From: Chloroflexota bacterium
Lineage (GTDB): Bacteria; Chloroflexota; Anaerolineae; Promineifilales; Promineifilaceae
NCBI GenBank assembly: GCA_013112725.1
Contig: JABFFZ010000010.1
Span: 32,884 to 96,883 of the forward strand
Length of the DNA: 64,000 nucleotides
Direction of reading: 5' to 3'
Shown: positions 33,082 to 41,963 of the stretch, one piece after another
Position numbering within the stretch: the first letter of the stretch is position 1
How the letters are laid out: every line of letters begins with the position of its first letter
Translations under genes and position numbers: made by a program
Notes under the pieces: generated by a model
What the model was told of the DNA's origin: nothing
The model's input: the letters and a program-made list of their open reading frames with translations, nothing else
The model's database searches: none

Positions 33082-34359
33082 TTATGGAGACGCTACGGTA
33101 AATGATTTGCTCTCGGCGCCATCGGTAATACTCTTGGCTGCTTCCAGGCGACCACGCTCAGCTGGGAAAGCCATCACCAATGACATGGCAATGTCACGCA
33201 GCATCCGGGCAACCACGCCGCTATTAGCTGTACCGCTGGTGCCTGTCATCTTTAAGGCCAATTGGGCCACGGTAAACGCACACTCGGAAATAGCCCCTTT
33301 GGCCAGGCGCCAGTGCTGCACCACTTCATTCTTGGCGGCTATGGGCGGCTGGCACGTTTCCAGGTCAATCTGACGTCTGAGCCAGAGACGCGCTGTTTCC
33401 AACTCCAGGGTCATCTTACCGATCAATTCCTGGTGAAAGGGGCTGGTGGCAATGGGTCGGCCCGTATCCTGAAACTTCATCTGCAGTGTGGTGGCCAGGG
33501 CGTAGTCGTAGGCTTGTTTGGCGGCGCCCAGGTAGATGGCGGCAATAGCTGGCTGGTTACCCATCAACGAACCACGGCTGGTTTGCATCAGGGTAACAAA
33601 GGCGCCAGGAATGGCCAACGCCTCCGTATCGGGCACAAATACGTCTTCCAGGATAATGCCGTGTGAGGCAGTAGCGCGCATCCCCAGGGCATCCCACTGC
33701 GGCCGTTCCTTCACTCCGGGAGCGTCACGAGGTACAAAAAACATAGCCAACCCTTCGGCCGTATCATATTCTTTGCGTTTTGCTGCCACCAGGTAAGCAT
33801 CGGCCACGCCGGTATTGCAGCCAAAGGACTTGACGCCATTGAGCCGCCAACCGCCTGCAACGCTTTCGGCTTCTGTAGAGATGAAGACGGCGCTTTGTGA
33901 GGATTTGGCTGTTTCACTGGCAAAGTTTCCTAATAGCTGTCGTTTGGTACCCATGCGGTGCAGCACATTCTCAGCAAAGCGATGGACGATAGGGATTTCT
34001 TCTTCCTTAAACCGGCCTTCGGCAATGGCATCCAACGCCAGCAGCCCACGCGAAGAAGTGGAGCAATGGAAAAAATAAGCCAGGGCAGTGGAGGGGCAGG
34101 CTGTGCCCATGGCAAAAGTGGCGGCGGCCAGATCGCGCAAATTGCCACCCAGGCCGCCATACGCTTCTGGGACAACCAGCCCCAGCAGGCCGGCCTGGGC
34201 CATTGTTTCGCGGTGTGGTTCATAGAAACGGCCGGCGGCATCGGCCGTCTCTGCCTGGGCGCGCAACATGGGCAGGATGGCTTCCACCCGGACTAACCGT
34301 TCCCGTTCTGCCGGAGTGAGATCATCAAAAAGAAATTCAGCAGTGAGTTGATGGGTCAT
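33082..34359 (-). CDS. Acyl-CoA dehydrogenase-like flavoprotein
   Basis: The 425-aa protein follows the acyl-CoA dehydrogenase order: N-terminal helices with GLLGLVVPEAYGGLGGN, middle beta domain with GWRLNGVKSFGCNTGVADAYL and GVKERPQWDALGMRATASHG, and C-terminal helical bundle with GNQPAIAAIYLGAAKQAYDYA. It binds FAD. The typical catalytic Glu cannot be placed with certainty, so it could be a DszC/hydroxylase-like monooxygenase instead of a dehydrogenase; the flavin reductase of the island would then supply it. It follows the amidohydrolase gene. Confidence 0.85.
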   Translation of the reverse strand: MTHQLTAEFLFDDLTPAERERLVRVEAILPMLRAQAETADAAGRFYEPHRETMAQAGLLGLVVPEAYGGLGGNLRDLAAATFAMGTACPSTALAYFFHCSTSSRGLLALDAIAEGRFKEEEIPIVHRFAENVLHRMGTKRQLLGNFASETAKSSQSAVFISTEAESVAGGWRLNGVKSFGCNTGVADAYLVAAKRKEYDTAEGLAMFFVPRDAPGVKERPQWDALGMRATASHGIILEDVFVPDTEALAIPGAFVTLMQTSRGSLMGNQPAIAAIYLGAAKQAYDYALATTLQMKFQDTGRPIATSPFHQELIGKMTLELETARLWLRRQIDLETCQPPIAAKNEVVQHWRLAKGAISECAFTVAQLALKMTGTSGTANSGVVARMLRDIAMSLVMAFPAERGRLEAAKSITDGAESKSFTVASP

Positions 34360-34421
34360 GCTTTCGATTCCTTATACTTCTTTGGGCAGATAGCGTATTG
34401 ATCCGCCGGGGCTGGCTGCAA

Positions 34422-35882
34422 TTACAAGACTGGTCTTTTGATGTATTGCCCGACAGCCTGGTCCGAGAAACTGCCGTTGGCAAACACCTGATGCCCTCTG
34501 ACAAACGTCGCTTTAACGCGCCCTGTTAGCGTATGCCCTTCAAAAGGGGTATACCCCTGTCCTGATACCGATTCAGCAGCGCGCACCACAAAGGTTTCAT
34601 TCGGGTCAAATAGCACAAGATCCGCATCATAACCGGGGGCAATATCCCCTTTGGCAAGCAGCCCATAGCGCTGCGCCGGATTCCAACAAACCAGTTCCGC
34701 CATGCGGTTGAGCGAAAGGCCGCGCTTACGCCCCTCACTGTGCAGGCCAGAAAGTAAATACTCCGTGCCGCCAAAGCCTGATTTAGCCAGCCAGATATCA
34801 TCAGGAAAGGCAGCGTGGTACTTTATCTCTGCCGAACAGCAGGCGTGATCACTCACTACCCAATCCACATCGCCGTTTAAGAGCGTCTGCCACAAAAATT
34901 CCACATCGGTGCGGGGGCGAATAGGCGGGTTGACCTTTGCTAACACGCCGTTGGGCTCATCCACGTCTAGCAATAGATGGCCGATGGTCACTTCCCGGCG
35001 AAAGTTGATGTGTGGGAAAAGATCACGCATCATCAAAGCAGCTTCCATCGCCTTGCGGGAGGAGAGGTGAAGCAGGTTGATGTTGGCGCAGTTGGTTTCA
35101 TAGGCCAGGTAGGCGGCAATAAATACCGCCAGCCCCTCACTGTGTGGCGGGCGGGCAGCGTTGTAGGCATGTAACCCCCGCAGCTTCCCTTCGCGCTGCA
35201 CAAGGGAGGTATAGGCGTTCAAAATATCGGCGATCTCGCAATGCAGGCTGAGGCTGATATAAGGGGCTTTTGCCGGATTGGCGGCGATCATATGGCTCAA
35301 CTGGCGCATAATGAATTCAAAATGGGCAAAGTCATACTTTTCATCGGGCGCAAGCTGCAAAAAGTTATGTTGCTGGTCTGATTTACCGTGCAGCCCATGC
35401 CCGCCGTAGAACATAAAAATTTTGAACGATGAAACGCCAAATTCCTCCAGCAGCAGCGGCATTTCGTCAATATGGGTGCGGTTGATGGGCGCCAGGTGAT
35501 AGGCATAATCTACCCAATACCGTCCCTGGGAAATGGCCAGCACTTCGGAGAAAAAGTCACGGTAAGGGCCTCCTTTGTTCAAATAGTATTCGCCGGTGCG
35601 GAAGTAGGTGATGGCAGAGGTGACGCCGCCCATGGCCGCTGCTTTGCTCTCGCTGATGGCGTCTTCGGCCAGCGGCGCGTAAATGCCTACGTGCATGTGC
35701 CCATCTACCAGGCCGGGAAAAGCGAGCATTCCGTGGCCATCGTGCAAAGCGCGGGCTGCATCGGCTTCAATATGGGGGGCGATGCGGGCAAATTTGCCGT
35801 TGGTAATGGCCACGTCCAGTGGTTCAACGGTTGTCTGGTTGGGACGCACCACGTTGACGTTTTTGATGAGTAAATCGAACAT
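34422..35882 (-). CDS. Cyclic amidohydrolase (hydantoinase/dihydroorotase family)
   Basis: The 486-aa protein has the binuclear metal set of the superfamily: DGHMHVGIY (HxH), a carboxylated-Lys candidate in SSFKIFMFYGG, His in SLHCEIADIL, His in NINLLHLSSR and the Asp in WVVSDHACC. The C-terminus has GYDADLVLFDPNE. Such enzymes open cyclic amides and imides (hydantoin, dihydropyrimidine, maleimide). AGGAG 6 nt before ATG 35882 decides the start over an upstream codon. In this island it could open maleimides derived from pyrroles; that is inference. Confidence 0.88.
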   Translation of the reverse strand: MFDLLIKNVNVVRPNQTTVEPLDVAITNGKFARIAPHIEADAARALHDGHGMLAFPGLVDGHMHVGIYAPLAEDAISESKAAAMGGVTSAITYFRTGEYYLNKGGPYRDFFSEVLAISQGRYWVDYAYHLAPINRTHIDEMPLLLEEFGVSSFKIFMFYGGHGLHGKSDQQHNFLQLAPDEKYDFAHFEFIMRQLSHMIAANPAKAPYISLSLHCEIADILNAYTSLVQREGKLRGLHAYNAARPPHSEGLAVFIAAYLAYETNCANINLLHLSSRKAMEAALMMRDLFPHINFRREVTIGHLLLDVDEPNGVLAKVNPPIRPRTDVEFLWQTLLNGDVDWVVSDHACCSAEIKYHAAFPDDIWLAKSGFGGTEYLLSGLHSEGRKRGLSLNRMAELVCWNPAQRYGLLAKGDIAPGYDADLVLFDPNETFVVRAAESVSGQGYTPFEGHTLTGRVKATFVRGHQVFANGSFSDQAVGQYIKRPVL

Positions 35883-35956
35883 TGCTCTCTCCTGTGAAAC
35901 CAAGACATAGATTTACGAACTTTGTGAATAGGGCCAGGATGTAGATGAGCAGGTTG

Positions 35957-37138
35957 TTAGCCGGCGACAATGCCTTGTTGAATGAGTGACTCGATTTCCT
36001 GGCTCTGTAGGCCAATAGCAGCCAAGACCTGGCGTGAATGTTCACCCAAAGCGGGTGGGTCTATTTGCAGGGTAGCGCCGATTTCATGAAGTAAAATGGG
36101 CAGGCGTGGCAGCCAGGTGTATTCACCATTGGGCAGGATGGTCTGCAACAGGCTGCCGCTGGCCTGTAATTGGGGGTCGGTAAATAAATCTTCGGGCCTG
36201 ACCACAGGCGAAAAGGGAAGGTCAGCCTCTTGGCACCGCTGCACGATTTCGGCGGTAGGGTATTGGGCGATGATTGCTTCAACGGCCGTCAAGAGCCATT
36301 CGCGCGCCTGAATACGGCCGTTATTCGTAGCCAGCCGCTCATCTGCCAGCCAATCATCCTGGTGGAATACCTGGCAAAAACGGCGCCACTGCTTATCACT
36401 GGTGACGCCAATAAAGACGAGTTCGCCATCGCTGGTGGTGAAGGTGCGGTAAATGGCCCAGGCGCTCACCCGCGCTGGCATGGGGGGAACCGGTTCTCCG
36501 GTCATGGCCGCGTAAGCCATGTGGTGTCCCATCAGGAAGACGGCCGTTTCAAATAAAGCACTGTGCACCAATTGCCCCTTACCGGCAGCGTCCCGTTCGC
36601 GCAGCGCCGCCAGGATAGCAAGGGCGCCATACGTCCCGCTCATCACGTCTATTACTGAAGCGCCAACGCGCAGCGGTTGGCCGGGGGGGCCGGTCATATA
36701 AGCCAGACCGCTCATCATTTGCACCACTTCATCCAGCGCCAGACGATTGGCATAAGGCCCCGAAAGAAAGCCTTTGAGGGCGCAGTAAATAAGGTGGGGA
36801 TAACGGGGAGCCAGGGCCTCATACCCCAGGCCCAGCCGTTCCATAGTCCCCGGCGCGAAGTTTTCAATGAGGACATCGGCCGTTTCCAGCAACCGTAAAA
36901 CCAGGGCACGGCCGTCCTCACATTTCAGATTGATGGCAACACTTTTTTTGTTGCGGTTGAAAAAAGGGTAATACCCTGTGCCAAACCCTTTCAGGCTTCG
37001 AGTGGGGTCACCGGTAACTGGCTCAATGCGAATCACCTCTGCTCCCAGGTCAGCCAGTATCAGGCCACAGGCTGGTCCCAAAACCGCATGACTAAATTCC
37101 AGGACGCGCAAACCGCGCAAGGTGTAAATACTAGACAT
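35957..37138 (-). CDS. Class III CoA-transferase (CaiB/BaiF family), first copy
   Basis: The 393-aa protein begins LRVLEFSHAVLGPACGLILA and DLGAEVIRIEP, has NRNKKSVAINLK and the Asp-containing segment LALDEVVQMMSGLAYMTGPP that carries the catalytic aspartate in the family. It moves CoA between carboxylic acids without ATP. The start ATG 37138 overlaps the LeuD-like gene by 8 bp. A second copy lies at 49330-50526. Partner acid unknown; a dialkylmalate or dicarboxylate is likely from the context. Confidence 0.9.
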   Translation of the reverse strand: MSSIYTLRGLRVLEFSHAVLGPACGLILADLGAEVIRIEPVTGDPTRSLKGFGTGYYPFFNRNKKSVAINLKCEDGRALVLRLLETADVLIENFAPGTMERLGLGYEALAPRYPHLIYCALKGFLSGPYANRLALDEVVQMMSGLAYMTGPPGQPLRVGASVIDVMSGTYGALAILAALRERDAAGKGQLVHSALFETAVFLMGHHMAYAAMTGEPVPPMPARVSAWAIYRTFTTSDGELVFIGVTSDKQWRRFCQVFHQDDWLADERLATNNGRIQAREWLLTAVEAIIAQYPTAEIVQRCQEADLPFSPVVRPEDLFTDPQLQASGSLLQTILPNGEYTWLPRLPILLHEIGATLQIDPPALGEHSRQVLAAIGLQSQEIESLIQQGIVAG

Positions 37139-37631
37139 AGCCGCCGTGCTGAATGAGGTAGTTAACCAGGCCGCCGGCATTGAGAATATCAATCATCTGT
37201 TGCGGCATCCGCGTGACCTGGTATCTCTCCTGGCGGGTATGGTTGGTCACACGGCCGTTAGCCAGATCAACCGATACCCAATCACCTGACTGAATCGTGT
37301 GGTGGGTCACTTCCACCAGCGGTAGGCCAATGTTAATGGCGTTGCGATAAAAAATACGGGCAAAAGTGCGGGCAATAACCACCGAAACGCCCGCCGCTTT
37401 GAGAGCCAGCGGTGCTTGCTCGCGTGAAGAGCCACAGCCGAAGTTGTGTCCAGCTACCAGCAAATCGCCCGGCTGCACCTTGTGGACAAATTCCACATCC
37501 AGGTCTTCCAGCACATGCGCTGCCAGCGCTGCTACATCCAGCGTTTTGGTATATTTGCCGGGGATGATCCGGTCTGTATCAATGTTGTCTATCAGGTAGA
37601 CGTGCGCCTTTGCCTGTATCACCTTTGTCAT
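37131..37631 (-). CDS. leuD: LeuD-like (aconitase family) hydratase small subunit
   Basis: The 166-aa protein is the swivelling domain of a 3-isopropylmalate dehydratase-type enzyme, with IDTDRIIPGKYTKTL, GHNFGCGSSREQAPLALKAAG and the C-terminal DVLNAGG-like end. It pairs with the large subunit, which starts 4 bp upstream in overlap. No leuA or leuB is present, so leucine synthesis is unlikely here; related subunits hydrate maleate, citraconate and 2,3-dimethylmaleate. The symbol is given at family level only. Confidence 0.85.
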   Translation of the reverse strand: MTKVIQAKAHVYLIDNIDTDRIIPGKYTKTLDVAALAAHVLEDLDVEFVHKVQPGDLLVAGHNFGCGSSREQAPLALKAAGVSVVIARTFARIFYRNAINIGLPLVEVTHHTIQSGDWVSVDLANGRVTNHTRQERYQVTRMPQQMIDILNAGGLVNYLIQHGGYV

Positions 37632-38854
37632 GGTTCAGCAATTGCTCCTGCCAGCGCCGAGGCAGCCACTACAGCTGGCGAGCCGAGATAGATGTGCGCT
37701 TTGGGATTGCCCATACGCCCTTTGAAGTTGCGATTGGTGGAAGAGATAATCACTTCGTCATCTCCCGGTATGCCCAGATGAGAACCCACACAGGGGCCGC
37801 AGCCGGAAGTGATAAAAATAGCGCCGGCATCGGAAAGGGTGGCAATGGTGCCATCTTGCAACGCCTGATCAAACACCCATTTGGAAGCAGGGGCAATGAG
37901 CAGGCGCACCCCTTTGGGCAGGCGTTGCCCTTTCAAGACCGCGGCGGCAGCGTGCAGATCTTCCAGGCGGGAGTTGGTGCAAGAGCCAATGAAAGCGTAA
38001 TGGATTTTTATGCCCAGGAATTGATCAATCGGCGCCACATTAGCGGGGGCGTGTGGTCTGGCAATTTGCGGGCGCAATGTGGAGGCATCAAACGTTAGCT
38101 CACGCGCATACACCGCCCCCACATCCGGCAAGATAGGGGTAAACGGGTAAGGGAGTTCCAGACCGGTGGGGTCTACCAGGCCCGTTTTCGCCCCCATTTC
38201 GGCGCTCATGTTGGCCAGAACCATGCGGCTGGCAAGGGTCATGTTTTTCACTATTTCCCCCGTCCATTCAATGGCCTGGTAATTGGCCCCGTCTGGGCCA
38301 AGCTGGCCAACCAGGAATAAAACCAGGTCCTTGGCGGATACTCCCTTGGGTAAACGACCATTCAGGGTAATCCTGATGCTCTGGGGGACTTTGAGCCAGG
38401 TTTTGCCGGTAAGCATGGCGGCCGCCAGGTCTGTAGAACCCACGCCAATGCCAAAAGCGTTGAGTGCGCCATAGGTGGGCGAATGGGAGTCCGCGCCCAT
38501 AAATAAATCGCCAGGACGGACACGGCCGTCTTCCACCATCAACTGGTGGCAAATACCGGCGCCAACATCATACAGGCGGCAGCCCATCTCCGCGGCAAAG
38601 CGGCGCATAAGATTGTGCAAATTGCTCACCGTTTCGTTGGGCGCCGGCGCGGCATGGTCAATCACCAGCGAAACCCGGGCGCCATCCCACAGCCGTTGCC
38701 CGCCCATGGACCGAAAGGCTTGAATGGCCAGCGGTGCGGTGGCGTCGGTGGCCATCACCCCATCCACCCGTACAATGACAATCTCGCCCGCCTGTACCGG
38801 GGCGCCAGCATGGGAAGAGATAATTTTTTCAGAAACTGTTTGCGCCATAGCCAT
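37628..38854 (-). CDS. leuC: LeuC-like (aconitase family) hydratase large subunit
   Basis: The 408-aa protein carries the [4Fe-4S] ligands in FIGSCTNSRL and TSGCGPCVGSHLG, plus GADSHSPTYGALNAFGIGVGSTDLA. Together with the small subunit it would hydrate or dehydrate a substituted malate/maleate. The start at ATG 38854 overlaps the previous stop in TGATG; the codon at 38857 is TTG. A LeuCD-type dimethylmaleate hydratase is known from nicotinate fermentation, which makes hydration of a dialkylmaleate a reasonable reading here. Confidence 0.87.
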   Translation of the reverse strand: MAMAQTVSEKIISSHAGAPVQAGEIVIVRVDGVMATDATAPLAIQAFRSMGGQRLWDGARVSLVIDHAAPAPNETVSNLHNLMRRFAAEMGCRLYDVGAGICHQLMVEDGRVRPGDLFMGADSHSPTYGALNAFGIGVGSTDLAAAMLTGKTWLKVPQSIRITLNGRLPKGVSAKDLVLFLVGQLGPDGANYQAIEWTGEIVKNMTLASRMVLANMSAEMGAKTGLVDPTGLELPYPFTPILPDVGAVYARELTFDASTLRPQIARPHAPANVAPIDQFLGIKIHYAFIGSCTNSRLEDLHAAAAVLKGQRLPKGVRLLIAPASKWVFDQALQDGTIATLSDAGAIFITSGCGPCVGSHLGIPGDDEVIISSTNRNFKGRMGNPKAHIYLGSPAVVAASALAGAIAEP

Positions 38855-40236
38855 CAAACCAACCGGTGCAGCTTCGCTGGCAATTCTTTGCCCAATAAAT
38901 TTTCCATCTGCCGCGATAACGCTGCCACTTGCGCCAGGTCTATGCCGGTCTGGATGCCCATTTCATGCAGCATGTGGGCGGTATCCTCGGTAGCCACGTT
39001 GCCTTTGGCGCTGGGAATGAATGGGCAACCACCCAGACCGCCAAAGGAAGTATCAAACATGGTGACACCCGATTTCAACGCTGCTAAGAGATTGGCCAGC
39101 CCCAGGCCGCGCGTGTCGTGCAGGTGCAAAATCAGGGGGATATTGCCAGCCAGGGGCAACACTTCCTGAACCATCCGCCGGATTTGCTGCGGATTGCCCA
39201 GCCCGGCAGAATCGGCCAGAGACAGTTCATCAACACCCATAGCCAGGAAACGACGGGCTAGAGCTACCACACTGGCCTGATCAATTTTGCCTTCATAGGC
39301 GCAACCAAAGGCGGCCTGCACGCCAGCGCGCACACGCAGGCCGTGTTCGTGCGCTTTTTTGACCATTTGGGCCATTTCTGTCATGCCCGCTTCAATGGTG
39401 GTATTGGCATTTTTGTGGGCCAATGTTTCGCTAGCAGGGATGCCCATTTCTACCTGCCTGACGCCAGCGGCAATGGCCCGTTCTACCCCTTTCATGTTGA
39501 GCACCAGGGCGCTAAAGGTAACACCTTGGCGTGGGGGCAACCGGGCAAACAACGCTTCGGCATCGGCCATTTGGGGCACAATTTGGGGATGAACAAAAGA
39601 TGTGACTTGAATTTGTTTAAGACCAGCGTCAGCCAGACGGGTGGCAAACTCTGCTTTGATGGCGGTGGGGATGAAGTGATCTTCGCGCTGTAGGCCGTCG
39701 CGCAGGCCAACTTCTACCAGGGTGGCGGTGAGGGGGATGGTAGGCAGTTCCAGGGCTTCGCTGCGGCGCCAAAGGCGGTTGTGGTACAGAAGTGGTATGT
39801 CGAACTCGGAGGTGGAGAGAGCCTGCACTTCGCCAATAAAGATGGTGTGGTCGCCGCCTTCGTACATGGCCCAGAGGGTGCAATCTACCCAGGCGAGGGA
39901 ATCGGGGATGATGGGACTGCCAGTGACGGCCGTAACCGTCTTCAACCCGGCAAAGCGGTCGGTAATATCCGGTTTCATCCCGGCAAAACGCAGCCCCAGT
40001 TCCAACTGGTGCGCCCCGAGGACGTTGACGGCGAAACGGCAGTTTTCAGCAATCACTCTATGAGTAAACAACTTTTTACTCAGCGAAACGAGCACCAGCG
40101 GCGGCTCCAGGCTCAGACTGGTAAAGGAGCTGGCCGTCACCCCAATGGGCGTGCTTCCTTGCAGGGTTGTAACCACGGTAACGCCGGAAGCAAACTGCCC
40201 CATTGCCCGTTTAAAATCATTGGCATTAAAAGTCAT
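38854..40236 (-). CDS. Flavin reductase domain fused to HMG-CoA lyase-like domain
   Basis: The 460-aa protein is an unusual fusion. Residues 1-160 are a flavin reductase-like FMN-binding barrel (FKRAMGQFASGVTVVTTLQG, GVTASSFTSLSLEPPLVLVS, GDHTIFIGEVQAL). Residues 170-460 form an HMG-CoA lyase TIM barrel: VEVGLRDGLQREDHF with metal and catalytic residues, VTSFVHPQIVPQMADA, GCAYEGKIDQASV, HLHDTRGLGLANLLAAL and SFGGLGGCPFIPSAKGNVATEDT with the active-site Cys. It would cleave a 3-hydroxyacyl-CoA and separately supply reduced flavin. No frameshift or internal start divides the domains. Confidence 0.88.
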   Translation of the reverse strand: MTFNANDFKRAMGQFASGVTVVTTLQGSTPIGVTASSFTSLSLEPPLVLVSLSKKLFTHRVIAENCRFAVNVLGAHQLELGLRFAGMKPDITDRFAGLKTVTAVTGSPIIPDSLAWVDCTLWAMYEGGDHTIFIGEVQALSTSEFDIPLLYHNRLWRRSEALELPTIPLTATLVEVGLRDGLQREDHFIPTAIKAEFATRLADAGLKQIQVTSFVHPQIVPQMADAEALFARLPPRQGVTFSALVLNMKGVERAIAAGVRQVEMGIPASETLAHKNANTTIEAGMTEMAQMVKKAHEHGLRVRAGVQAAFGCAYEGKIDQASVVALARRFLAMGVDELSLADSAGLGNPQQIRRMVQEVLPLAGNIPLILHLHDTRGLGLANLLAALKSGVTMFDTSFGGLGGCPFIPSAKGNVATEDTAHMLHEMGIQTGIDLAQVAALSRQMENLLGKELPAKLHRLV

Positions 40237-40278
40237 AACATTTTCCGAAGAAGTAGGGCGGTGATGAGATGGCTTTGC

Positions 40279-41217
40279 TCATGCTTCACGCCAGTGCAAA
40301 AGACCAAAAGTGGTATATAGCATTCTGTCTGACTTGTAAAATTGCCAGACCACACTCAGGGTAAAGTTTTGGTCAATGAGAAATTCACGCCCTTTGATTT
40401 TTAGCGCTTCGCCATAGAAATGCTGGGAAGTATACAGGGCACGGCCGTACCCCATGCTGTTGCCAAACAGATCAGGCCCTTCAAAATAGTGTCGGCTGTG
40501 GTTGCGGTATCGTTTGAAGGTGTATTTTTTGTCAAAGACGCCACGAATTGTCACCGTCATCTCCGCCCGCAGCAGATCAAGGGGCTGGTAGGCAATGTGT
40601 ACCTGATTGACGCCCAACAGCTGCTGGGCAGGGTCATAAACAGACATCTCTCCCGTCCAGGCGCCACTTTTTTTAGCAGGCAAAATGTGCGGGTGACGGC
40701 CGTTGACCCGTTCCGTCTCACAAAAAACAGCAATGCGCTCCTGGGTTTCCGGATTGGTATGGTAATCAAAGGCAACTTTGTACATACCGTTAAACACCGT
40801 AAAGAGAGTAGGCCCATCATAAATGAGCGAAGAATACACCTGCGTCTGGCCATCAGGTAAAATGTGTACCATTGTGCGCAGATCGCCGGTCCAGCCAGGC
40901 GCATAGTAATGAGCATCTACCAACGCACCATAGGGGTGTCCTGCGCCAATAAAATCGGGCCCCAGGTAAATGCGATCCTGATCGCTATCTATCACCCCAA
41001 AAGAAAAGATGTCAGAGACTTCCAGCCGGGGCAGCAATTCGTTATACCCTTCCTCAATTTTAGTATTCATCTGGTAGGTGGTTTGCCCATCCTGAAAAAC
41101 AGAGGAGCGAAACACCTTGTTATAACCGCAATGATTGCCGCGTGCATCAAAGATAGAGGGCAGCCCATGCCATTCACCTTCGATTTTCTTTTGCCAGTTA
41201 GAGGGTTGATTGTGCAT
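40279..41217 (-). CDS. Bilobed beta-barrel (lipocalin-like) protein
   Basis: The 312-aa protein is unnamed. It looks like two consecutive lipocalin-type barrels: lobe 1 begins EGEWHGLPSIFDARGNHCGY and lobe 2 begins SGAWTGEMSVYDPAQQLLG, each with an opening W-x-G and an FD/YD turn. It is rich in aromatic residues (Y, W, F) lining alternate strand positions. No signal peptide is present. The overall form resembles the DUF3598/CpcT lipocalin-like families that bind bilins. I infer a binder of a hydrophobic intermediate, possibly a tetrapyrrole. Three related genes follow in the same operon. Confidence 0.55.
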   Translation of the reverse strand: MHNQPSNWQKKIEGEWHGLPSIFDARGNHCGYNKVFRSSVFQDGQTTYQMNTKIEEGYNELLPRLEVSDIFSFGVIDSDQDRIYLGPDFIGAGHPYGALVDAHYYAPGWTGDLRTMVHILPDGQTQVYSSLIYDGPTLFTVFNGMYKVAFDYHTNPETQERIAVFCETERVNGRHPHILPAKKSGAWTGEMSVYDPAQQLLGVNQVHIAYQPLDLLRAEMTVTIRGVFDKKYTFKRYRNHSRHYFEGPDLFGNSMGYGRALYTSQHFYGEALKIKGREFLIDQNFTLSVVWQFYKSDRMLYTTFGLLHWREA

Positions 41218-41941
41218 CGGTCACTTGCTCCACATGTTGATTTCGTAAAATCTGGCACATATAAACGGCCGTTTCCGCCCCCACCAGCCGCTCCACCTGC
41301 GCCCATACCTTATCCACTGCCGGGTTAAAGATAGCATCACGGTTAAGCTGATCCCGGCCGGCAAAGTCACCGTCAGGAATCGCTTCCGCCGGAATACCCT
41401 GTTCCACCAGATGAAACCAATGCCTCAGGTAGCTGTTTACCGGCAACTGAATGCGGGCAAACGCCGCCTCATCAGCCCGATAAGCCAGCATCCAGGGAGA
41501 CATGAGTGCATATTGCTTTGGTCCTAACTGTGCCGGAGTCAACCCTTCTATCCTTTTTGCCTCTTCAAAGACAGGAGTGAGTGGGTCAAAAACAGCATTC
41601 ATATAAGCCAGATTGGCCCCCAAATCGGCGCGCGGAATCAAATCCAGGTGAAAGGCAAAACGAGGTCCGGCCATCACCGAATCCAGCGTAAAATGCGGGA
41701 TATAACTCGCCGCCGGCGTAAAGGCAAAGATCATATGGGAATCCAGGCCAATGGGGGGCACAACCAGGCCAATGTAAACCATTTTTTGCACCATGCTACC
41801 GCCAAACAGCCGCAACGCGCCTATAGGCTCCGGACTCATGGGGCTGCGCAGGGACAGAAATGGTGACCCAACTTCAGTCATGCCAAAGCGGTTTATAATC
41901 TTTGCCAACGTCTCTAAAGAAAGTTGCTGCGGTAAAGACAT
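41198..41941 (-). CDS. RCCR/FDBR-like protein, first copy
   Basis: The 247-aa protein resembles red chlorophyll catabolite reductase and the ferredoxin-dependent bilin reductases. Matches in order are YIPHFTLDSVMAGPRFAFHL, then DLIPRADLGANLAYMNAVFD (in RCCR: D-L-P-x-R-K-D-L...DY), and SPWMLAYR (RCCR: SPSLFVRS). The conserved Glu of plant RCCR is not kept at the same column, though an Asp is adjacent. The start ATG 41941 has GGAG 6 nt upstream. It follows the Rieske oxygenase gene, as PAO and RCCR act in sequence in plants. Confidence 0.6.
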   Translation of the reverse strand: MSLPQQLSLETLAKIINRFGMTEVGSPFLSLRSPMSPEPIGALRLFGGSMVQKMVYIGLVVPPIGLDSHMIFAFTPAASYIPHFTLDSVMAGPRFAFHLDLIPRADLGANLAYMNAVFDPLTPVFEEAKRIEGLTPAQLGPKQYALMSPWMLAYRADEAAFARIQLPVNSYLRHWFHLVEQGIPAEAIPDGDFAGRDQLNRDAIFNPAVDKVWAQVERLVGAETAVYMCQILRNQHVEQVTDAQSTL

Positions 41942-41963
41942 CATGCTCTCCACGGATACCGGT

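Noticed and set aside
37131..38854. LeuCD as part of leucine synthesis
   Set aside because: No leuA or leuB is present and the genes are overlapped with CoA-transferase and HMG-CoA-lyase genes, so a catabolic hydratase is more likely.
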